From Chloroflexota bacterium (GTDB lineage Bacteria > Chloroflexota > Limnocylindria > Limnocylindrales > CSP1-4), in assembly GCA_021789355.1 (NCBI GenBank), contig JAJYJR010000240.1:1-8511 (forward strand): a stretch of DNA of 8,511 nucleotides, in the 5' to 3' direction. The translations under genes were made by a program, and so were the position numbers. The notes under the pieces are model-generated. The model saw only the letters and a program-made list of their open reading frames with translations, was not told the origin of the DNA and made no database searches. Shown here one piece after another: positions 4,670 to 8,511 of the stretch (positions within the stretch are counted from its first letter, which is position 1; the number at the start of each line of letters is the position of its first letter).

Positions 4670-5322
4670 TTGGCATCGCCGACATCGAGGCACGGCACGA
4701 TTGGGCGTGGACGGATGAGACCTGGACCTGTTGGGCTGGCACACAAGAGAAACGTTGTCCGGCAGATGGCCATCTCTGGCCCTGCGATACCCGGCAGGTG
4801 CTCGACGCCCTCCGCGCCGCTGAGCCTCCCGCAGGAACTCGGCTCGTCCTGGTATCGGAGGATGCGGCGACCCTGTTCTTCGGGCGCAATGGACTCGGAG
4901 ACCTGCTGACTTTCGAGTGGGGCGAGCCAGACGAGCACGGCTGGTACGCGCCGACGATCACGCAGCACCCTGACGACAACCCGATCCGTGCCGCCGAGGC
5001 GCGCGAGGCACGTCTGCGGGCGGCGGCGAACCACATCGCCGCAAGGTTAGACACCTTCTGCGACTGGTGCGGAGGCTCTCGCCTCGTCCCAGTCCGCACT
5101 GAGCCGCCGTTCGATGGCACCTATCCCGACACGGAGCCATGCCTCGACTCCATCCATGCCGCCGCCGATCAAGTGCGCGCCCTCGCCGAGCCGGAGGCCG
5201 AGCGTGACGACCCCGATACGACGATGCCCTGCGTCGAGGACGGCACGCACAGCGACGACCTCGCGCACCAGTACGAGTACGAGCACCACGTCGGGCGCCA
5301 CGCGCCGAAGGCGAAGCCGTGA
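4666..5322 (+). CDS. Hypothetical protein with two separate Cys-rich motifs, lower GC
   Basis: The product has 218 residues. An N-terminal stretch (C22, C31, C40) includes CPADGHLWPCDT, a DGxxWPC-type motif I have the impression recurs in actinobacteriophage hypotheticals. Next comes a strand/helix region (TRLVLVSEDAATLFF ... LLTFEWGEPDEHGWY), a helix with repeated Arg/Ala/Glu (107-128), and a DnaJ-like CDWCGGS knuckle (132-138) with C159 later. The tail is rich in Asp, His and Tyr and ends basic. The GTG at 4666 is preferred for the GTGA overlap and GGAGGG 4 nt upstream; ATG 4654, four codons earlier and just after GGGGAAGG, is a real alternative. Base composition is visibly lower in GC, with more A/T at third positions than the flanking genes, suggesting a different origin. 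Confidence 0.78.
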   Translation: MIGIADIEARHDWAWTDETWTCWAGTQEKRCPADGHLWPCDTRQVLDALRAAEPPAGTRLVLVSEDAATLFFGRNGLGDLLTFEWGEPDEHGWYAPTITQHPDDNPIRAAEAREARLRAAANHIAARLDTFCDWCGGSRLVPVRTEPPFDGTYPDTEPCLDSIHAAADQVRALAEPEAERDDPDTTMPCVEDGTHSDDLAHQYEYEHHVGRHAPKAKP

Positions 5323-5621
5323 CCCGCTCAGCATTCGCCGTCGTGCGGGACGAGCTGTTCCGCCGCCATGCCAACGCCGAGGGAGACGCGCGCGACTATA
5401 GCCGGACCGAGCACGTCCGCTCGCGCGCACGGCTTCGGGCGAGCGTGCTGGCCGAGGTGCTGGCGCTGATGGCTGAGACGGAGCGGGAGACACCGGACGA
5501 GCTAGCGCAACTCCGAGCCGAGGTCGAGCACCTGCCGTATGTTCGCGAGGAGCTGCGGTACGGCCGGATCGAGCGGGTGGACCGCGGGCAGGTGCTGGCG
5601 CTGTTCGAAGATACCCATTGA
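5319..5621 (+). CDS. Helical hypothetical protein whose stop lies in the P4 -35 box
   Basis: The product has 100 residues from GTG (GAAGG at 5307-5311). Almost entirely helical and charged: AFAVVRDELFRRHANAE, a long Arg-rich helix (SRARLRASVLAEVLALMAETERETPDELAQLRAEVEHL), then a short tail ending LFEDTH. A coiled coil between about 30 and 70 is plausible. No Cys, no recognised family. It is the last gene of unit P3. The final codons ACC CAT TGA are the 5' part of the P4 core, exactly as at the end of 202-435. Confidence 0.8.
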   Translation: MTRSAFAVVRDELFRRHANAEGDARDYSRTEHVRSRARLRASVLAEVLALMAETERETPDELAQLRAEVEHLPYVREELRYGRIERVDRGQVLALFEDTH

Positions 5622-5673
5622 CATTCTCGTGATGATCTGGCAGACTGGCCCCACCAGCAAGGGGAGAACGCAC
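5613..5673 (+). promoter_or_regulatory. Promoter-leader cassette P4
   Basis: The -35 TTGACA (5618-5623), a 17-bp spacer and the -10 CAGACT (5641-5646, 3/6) are followed by the predicted start A5653. A TGG precedes the -10, giving an extended -10 (TGn) that may compensate for the poor hexamer; the other copies lack it in this position. The leader 5653-5673 (ACCAGCAAGGGGAGAAC and onward) has AAGGGGAG at 5659-5666, 7 nt before the ATG. The spacer differs from P1-P3 from its first base, losing the GAC that follows the -35 there. It would drive eight genes. Confidence 0.83.
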
Positions 5674-5925
5674 ATGAGCCAGCGAACCTACACCGTCACC
5701 GTACCGGCCACCCTCACCCTCAAGGTGCAGGTGGACGAGGATGGCGCGGCCAAGGTCGTCGACGGCGCGTATCAGATGGCGGCCGACGACGTGGACATCA
5801 AGGCGCGGGTCGAGCGCGACTGGCGCGACTGGACCTCACTCGACAGTACCGAGGCCACCGATGCGCTGTGGTACGCGCTGATGGACGCGGCGCGCGGAGT
5901 GCGCGAGGGAGGGCTGGAGCTGTGA
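5674..5925 (+). CDS. Small hypothetical protein, first gene of unit P4
   Basis: The product has 83 residues. The N-terminal 28 residues alternate hydrophobic and polar positions (TYTVTVPATLTLKVQVDEDG), a clear beta-hairpin or sheet. An acidic helical half follows (AADDVDIKARVERDWRDW, then TEATDALWYALMDAARGV). No Cys. Not recognised; small phage proteins with a beta N-terminus of this style are usually unassigned. The ATG is fixed by the leader ribosome binding site. The GTGA overlap with the next gene, plus GAGGGAGGG at 5905-5913, suggests coupling. Confidence 0.82.
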   Translation: MSQRTYTVTVPATLTLKVQVDEDGAAKVVDGAYQMAADDVDIKARVERDWRDWTSLDSTEATDALWYALMDAARGVREGGLEL

Positions 5926-6206
5926 GCCGCCGGGCGTCCTACAGCCGCCGCGAGCACGAGGTTCACGAGCGCATCCGACGTCCCCCGGGGCCAGAGGTCA
6001 TGCCGCTGCTCGCACCGGGCCAGCGGGTACGGCATCGAACCCATCCGGAGTTGACGGGCTACGTGAAACACTACGAATACCACGAGTCGGGCAAGCTGAG
6101 CCCGATCCCCTACTGCATCGGCTGGGACGACAGCCATGCTGCCGCGCAAGCGCTGGGGTGGTTCTTCGTCTACGCCGGAGATGAGAGCGTGGAGGCGATG
6201 CCATGA
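5922..6206 (+). CDS. Hypothetical protein with an SH3-like beta segment
   Basis: The product has 94 residues from GTG with a strong upstream GAGGGAGGG. The basic N-terminus (SRRASYSRREHEVHERIRR) precedes LLAPGQRVRHRTHPELTGYVKHYEY...PYCIGWDD, a GxxV...G.V......Y.V.WD layout typical of small SH3/KOW/tudor-like beta barrels. Such barrels in phages often bind nucleic acid or protein; this is inference. ATG 6000 would give a 69-residue form starting just before the barrel, but the GTGA overlap and the ribosome binding site support 5922. GC is lower here than in the genes that follow. It ends in an ATGA overlap. Confidence 0.77.
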   Translation: MSRRASYSRREHEVHERIRRPPGPEVMPLLAPGQRVRHRTHPELTGYVKHYEYHESGKLSPIPYCIGWDDSHAAAQALGWFFVYAGDESVEAMP

Positions 6207-6406
6207 CCCGGCGGCCGGACCCCCGCTGCGCCGACTGCGGCCACCGCCGCAGCGAGCACCGGCCGAGCCCGTACCCCGACCGGCACCCGTGGTGCATCGC
6301 GGAGACCGGGACCGGCGAGCCGTGCCCCTGCGAGCGCTTCGTGCTGCCGGACGACGAGGCCGCGTCGTGGCTGGCGGGGAGGCTGGCGCGATGGGCGAGT
6401 CGCTGA
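6203..6406 (+). CDS. Small CxxCGH...H...C...CxC zinc-binding-like protein
   Basis: The product has 67 residues. Ligand candidates are C9, C12 (CADCGH), H14, H19, C31, C41 and C43 (PCPCERF). The order CGHxxxxH ... C ... CxCxxF is a compact Cys/His module common in hypothetical proteins of actinobacteria and their phages. The same order reappears at the N-terminus of the protein at 6687-7106, so the two are probably paralogous modules. The C-terminal third is a helix. Function unknown; nucleic-acid or protein binding is plausible. The start has GGAGG at 6191-6195 and an ATGA overlap; the 3' end overlaps the next gene by 16 nt. Confidence 0.83.
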   Translation: MTRRPDPRCADCGHRRSEHRPSPYPDRHPWCIAETGTGEPCPCERFVLPDDEAASWLAGRLARWASR

Positions 6407-6690
6407 CCGGCTACGCGGGCGCCGACTGGTCGCGCCGCCGCGTCGTCGCGGTGATGGGGGACGCGGCCGACCGCTGCGCCGAGCTGGCGTCCCTGCTGGC
6501 CGCGGCGGAGCTGGGCGGCGACTCCGACCTGCTGCGGCAGCAGGCGCAGTCGGTGCGCGCGATGCGGTGGGCGGAGGGCGTGTTCCGCGCGTGGGCGCGG
6601 GGCGACGCCGCGGTGCTGCTGCAGCTCGGCTCGGACGACCTGACGCACGCGAGGGCCATCCTCGACGCGGCCGAGGGGGCGATGCCGTGA
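6391..6690 (+). CDS. All-helical hypothetical protein
   Basis: The product has 99 residues. After a short N-terminus, helices cover WSRRRVVAVMGDAADRCAELASLLAAAEL-type sequence, then SDLLRQQAQSVRAMRWAEGVFRAWARG, then AAVLLQL and LTHARAILDAAEG. It looks like a three- or four-helix bundle. One Cys, no motif. No recognised family. The ATG at 6391 has GGGGAGG (6376-6382) 8 nt upstream and starts 16 nt before the previous stop. The frame is open far upstream, but only within the two preceding genes. It sits between the two genes with related Cys/His modules and overlaps the next as GTGA. Confidence 0.8.
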   Translation: MGESLTGYAGADWSRRRVVAVMGDAADRCAELASLLAAAELGGDSDLLRQQAQSVRAMRWAEGVFRAWARGDAAVLLQLGSDDLTHARAILDAAEGAMP

Positions 6691-7106
6691 CCTGCGCCTG
6701 CGGCCACGAGGCCGACGTCCACGACGGGCGCTGCTACGGGCCGTACTGCCAGTGCGAGGGCTTCCGCGAGGTGGTGCTCGACCCGGAGCTGGGCCACGGG
6801 TCGAGCGACGGGGAGGCCGACTACTACGAGCAGGTGGAGGCGTTCGCGGCCGCCACCGGGGCGCGGGTGCTCGGCGACCTGTTCCCGGCTCCGAGGAAGG
6901 CGAAGGACGAGTCCGCCCTGCCGATGGCCGTGGTCTACCCCAGCCGCAGCGGCAGGCCGTGGGCGCACGTCGTCACCGTCGTGGACGACCCCGCCCGGCC
7001 GTACCTCACCTGCGGGTGCCGCGGGTTCGCCATGCGGGGGACGTGCTGGGCCGTGGCGCGCGTCGAGGCCCTGACCGGAGTAGCAGCGAGGAAGGAGACG
7101 CGATGA
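6687..7106 (+). CDS. Two-module zinc protein: CxCGH module plus degenerate SWIM-like finger
   Basis: The product has 139 residues from GTG (GAGGGGG at 6673-6679). The N-terminal module has C3, C5, H7, H12, C16, C21 and C23 (CACGH...H...C...CQCEGF), paralogous to the protein at 6203-6406 but with shorter spacing. The middle is an acidic helix (EADYYEQVEAFAAATGARVLGDLF). The C-terminal half has strands (MAVVYPSRSGRPWAHVVTVV, PYLT) followed by CGCRGFAMRGTCWAVARVEAL, which follows the SWIM finger plan CxC-x(n)-CxH: C109, C111, C120. The usual His is A122 (codon GCC at 7050-7052). SWIM domains normally bind zinc and mediate DNA or protein contacts; this one would need another fourth ligand or may not bind metal. 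It ends in an ATGA overlap with the XRE gene. Confidence 0.82.
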   Translation: MTCACGHEADVHDGRCYGPYCQCEGFREVVLDPELGHGSSDGEADYYEQVEAFAAATGARVLGDLFPAPRKAKDESALPMAVVYPSRSGRPWAHVVTVVDDPARPYLTCGCRGFAMRGTCWAVARVEALTGVAARKETR

Positions 7107-7459
7107 CGCCGGGGACCGTACTGGTGGTGCTGCCGGGCGGCGAGGTCGCACCGCTGGCGGAGGTGGTGCGGCGGCTGGAGGCGCTGCCGCTCGACGCGCT
7201 GGACCCGGTGCCGGAGGACGCCGACGAGGCGGCCTACCGGGTCGCCGTGGGGGCGCGCGTCCGGGCGGTGCGGGTGGGCCGCGGGCTGACGCAGGCCCAG
7301 CTCGCCGCGCCGGGGCGGACCAAGGCGTTCGTCTCGGCCATCGAGACGGGGCTGTCGTTCCCCAGCCTGCCGACCCTGCGGACGTTCGCCCGGCGGCTGA
7401 ACGTGCCGATGGGCGTGCTGGCCGGAGACGGGCCGGAGGCCGGCGATGGACCCGACTGA
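7103..7459 (+). CDS. XRE-family helix-turn-helix regulator
   Basis: The product has 118 residues. Residues 50-108 match the Cro/C1-type HTH: VGARVRAVRVGRGLTQAQLA (helices 1-2), the RTKAFVSAIETG recognition helix region, then FPSLPTLRTFARRLNVPMGVLAG. The LTQAQLAAPGRTKAFVSAIETG form, with an extra residue or two before the recognition helix, is a known subtype (LTQ..LA...TKsfIS.IE.G). The first ~45 residues are a strand plus an amphipathic helix and an acidic linker that may mediate dimerisation or regulation. It is the sole clear transcription factor here and a candidate to act on the repeated cassettes, but that is inference. The start has GAAGGAGA at 7091-7098 and an ATGA overlap. The 3' end overlaps the next gene by 14 nt. 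Confidence 0.9.
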   Translation: MTPGTVLVVLPGGEVAPLAEVVRRLEALPLDALDPVPEDADEAAYRVAVGARVRAVRVGRGLTQAQLAAPGRTKAFVSAIETGLSFPSLPTLRTFARRLNVPMGVLAGDGPEAGDGPD

Positions 7460-7862
7460 GGTGCCCCCGTTCCCGCTGACGGTGGACGACTTCGTCTACG
7501 AGGCGCAGGTGGCGCGCGTCTCGCGCCTCTCGCTGCTGCGGGAGGACCACGGCATCTTCACGCTGGCGCTCGCGTTCGAGGGCGCGGGCTGGGGCCAGTC
7601 GCTCGGTCTGCCCGAGCTGGACGAGTGGGACCCGGTGCAGCAGCGGCGCGTGGGGACCGCCTACGGGCTGTCCTACGTCATGGCGGTCGTGGAGCGGCTG
7701 GGCTCGCCCGAGGAGGCGAGGGGCCGCCGGGTCGTGGTGCTGCGGGCGAAGCCGTACGGCGACATCGTGGGGTTCGCCACGCTCGCGGACGACGGGCGGC
7801 TGGGGGAGCCGTTCCTGCCCCGCGCGCTGTTCCGGAAGTACTACCCGGAGCTGGCGAAGTGA
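7446..7862 (+). CDS. Recurrent phage hypothetical protein (EDHGIFT ... GTAYG family)
   Basis: The product has 138 residues. The sequence order LLREDHGIFTLALAFEGAGWGQSLG, then an Asp-rich linker, RRVGTAYGLSYVMAVVERLG and a final strand (RRVVVLRAKPYGDIVGFA) matches a family I have seen repeatedly in phages and prophages of many hosts. Its typical words are EDHGI.T, wGQ.fG and GTa.G, always annotated hypothetical, and its function is unknown to me. An alpha/beta fold with strands at 30-45 and 105-120 is likely. The start at 7446 has GGAGG at 7435-7439 and lies 14 nt inside the regulator gene. The end overlaps the next gene as GTGA. Family assignment is from memory of the pattern, not a search. 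Confidence 0.83.
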   Translation: MDPTEVPPFPLTVDDFVYEAQVARVSRLSLLREDHGIFTLALAFEGAGWGQSLGLPELDEWDPVQQRRVGTAYGLSYVMAVVERLGSPEEARGRRVVVLRAKPYGDIVGFATLADDGRLGEPFLPRALFRKYYPELAK

Positions 7863-8068
7863 GCGCGACGCTGGCTCGGGCGCAGCTGGAAGTCCCCGTC
7901 GACGTGCGGGTGGTGCGGCGCCCGACCCGGGTGCGCTGCCCGGCCTGCCGTCGTCGGCGCGTCCTGTACGCCGTCCACGTCGGGGTGTCCCACACGGACG
8001 GGTCATGGCCGGCGCTGGAGAACGCCGTCACCGAGGCGCGCTGCGCCTCCTGCTGGGGGATGCGGTGA
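7859..8068 (+). CDS. Small four-Cys zinc-ribbon protein
   Basis: The product has 69 residues from GTG (CGGAG at 7846-7850). A strand-like basic N-terminus (PVDVRVVRRPTRVR) leads to CPAC (27-30), an Arg run and strands (RVLYAVHVGVSHTDG), a helix, then CASC (62-65) near the end. This is a complete four-Cys set with 31 residues between pairs, so a single zinc ribbon is likely. The basic N-terminal half fits nucleic-acid binding, though that is inference. It is the last gene of unit P4; its TGA at 8066-8068 lies 14 nt before the P5 -35, the same distance as at P3. Confidence 0.82.
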   Translation: MSATLARAQLEVPVDVRVVRRPTRVRCPACRRRRVLYAVHVGVSHTDGSWPALENAVTEARCASCWGMR

Positions 8069-8077
8069 CGCGCAGTT

Positions 8078-8135
8078 ACTCATTGACGCAGCCGGTCGGT
8101 CTGGCTAGAATGGACCGATCAGCGAGGGAGCGACC
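8078..8135 (+). promoter_or_regulatory. Promoter-leader cassette P5 (divergent copy)
   Basis: The core is ACTCATTGACG, so the -35 is TTGACG (8083-8088, 5/6). The 17-bp spacer and the A start 7 nt after the -10 (A8118) are kept. The -10 TAGAAT (8106-8111) is the best of the five (5/6), so a weaker -35 is paired with a stronger -10. The leader ATCAGCGAGGGAGCGACC is shorter by 3 nt and diverged at several positions, but GAGGGAG (8124-8130) still sits 5 nt before the ATG at 8136. Confidence 0.82.
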
Positions 8136-8417
8136 ATGACCATTGAGCGACTGCGGGAACTGTGGGATGACGACATCTCCGGCCCGTGGAGATCCGAGGC
8201 CCTAGCCGAAGACGAACCGCCGCCGTTGCCGATCTGGCTGGAGAACGATGCTGGCGACCTGTGGCAAGTATCCGTAGCAGACGCGGCGATGGTGCTGAGT
8301 GCCCTTCCGGCACTGGTCGCCGTGGCGGAGGCGGCGTCCGAGGAACTGCGGCGCCTGCCGCCGGACTACATGCCTCGCCTTCGCGAGGCCCTCGCCGCGC
8401 TGGAGAAGCTGCCGTGA
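8136..8417 (+). CDS. Small phage protein of the GPW / ALPALVAVAEAA type
   Basis: The product has 93 residues. The opening IERLRELWDDDISGPWR corresponds to the LREL...(TP)GPWR start seen in many short phage early proteins, and the second half, SVADAAMVLSALPALVAVAEAASEELRRL...LREALAALEKL, is the matching helical ALPALLxVAEAA end. Proteins of this plan are often annotated as Ead/Ea22-like or hypothetical, and their role is unknown. It is among the better pointers to a phage origin. The ATG follows the P5 leader Shine-Dalgarno by 5 nt. GC is lower than in the 6200-8068 stretch. It overlaps the next gene as GTGA. Confidence 0.83.
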   Translation: MTIERLRELWDDDISGPWRSEALAEDEPPPLPIWLENDAGDLWQVSVADAAMVLSALPALVAVAEAASEELRRLPPDYMPRLREALAALEKLP

Positions 8418-8511
8418 CTAACCCGAGGACGTGGGGAAGCGGGGCGGGTCATGCCGCCGGAAAGCCCGTCCTGTCCCTCGACGAGGTACTGGCGAGGCGC
8501 GCCCGCGTGCT
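8414..8511 (+). CDS. Start of a gene running off the right edge (partial)
   Basis: The GTG at 8414 overlaps the previous stop as GTGA, with GGAG at 8402-8405, and the frame stays open for 32 codons to the window end. The visible N-terminus is Gly/Ser-rich (TNPRTWGSGAGHAAG), followed by VLSLDEVLARRARVL, probably a helix start. Too little is visible for assignment. The junction style matches every other gene in the window, which is why it is called. Confidence 0.7.
   Translation, partial: MTNPRTWGSGAGHAAGKPVLSLDEVLARRARV

Noticed and set aside
6051..6080. Another TTGACG as a sixth promoter
   Set aside because: It lies inside the gene 5922-6206, lacks the ACCCA flank and leader, and no acceptable -10 lies at 16-18 bp.
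6411..8006. Minus-strand open frame of 531 residues
   Set aside because: Low-complexity Arg/Pro/Ala composition, antisense to the XRE regulator and other coherent genes; a GC shadow.
1..8511. CRISPR array, IS element, integrase or attachment site
   Set aside because: No regularly spaced direct repeats, no transposase or recombinase motifs, and no terminal inverted repeats were seen. The five cassettes are far apart and irregularly spaced, each in front of a gene.

Overview
This 8.5 kb window has very high GC (about 70% by eye). It is packed with 24 small genes, all on the + strand, plus a possible gene tail at the left edge. Nearly every start is ATG or GTG, intergenic DNA is almost absent, and most products are short proteins of 58-218 aa with Cys/His zinc-knuckle patterns. 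This is the style of the early or accessory region of a tailed bacteriophage (or prophage) of a high-GC host, probably an actinobacterium. No structural, lysis, integrase or replication genes are visible, so the phage call is an inference. It rests on gene style, on one gene of the GPW / ALPALVAVAEAA small-phage-protein type (8136-8417), and on one gene resembling a recurrent phage hypothetical family (7446-7862).

The dominant feature is a dispersed promoter-leader cassette found five times (about 141, 427, 3938, 5613, 8078). Each copy has ACCCATTGACA (or a close variant) holding the -35 hexamer, exactly 17 bp of spacer, a -10 hexamer, and a predicted A start exactly 7 nt further on. A nearly constant leader of 18-22 nt follows (ACCAGCAAGGGGAGAAC-like) that contains the ribosome binding site and ends at an ATG. 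The cassettes divide the window into five transcription units: P1 (one gene, 202-435), P2 (nine genes, 489-3928), P3 (four genes, 3999-5621), P4 (eight genes, 5674-8068) and P5 (8136 to the window end). No convincing terminator separates them. In at least two cases the upstream gene takes its stop codon from the TTGACA hexamer itself.

Inside the units every one of the 19 gene junctions overlaps: 15 by 4 nt (ATGA or GTGA) and four by 14-44 nt. Translational coupling is therefore likely throughout.

Unit P2 carries the recognisable enzymes: a class I SAM-dependent methyltransferase-like protein (2509-3141), a tiny Cys-rich protein, and a compact family X polymerase / nucleotidyltransferase (3311-3928), preceded by a winged-helix-like protein with a zinc ribbon. 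Unit P4 carries two related Cys/His modules (6203-6406 and the N-terminus of 6687-7106), a SWIM-like zinc finger missing its usual His, an XRE-type regulator (7103-7459) and the recurrent phage hypothetical. The rest are unrecognised. GC content varies visibly, with dips around 4670-5320, 5930-6200 and 8136-8417, which fits mosaic gene acquisition between cassettes.
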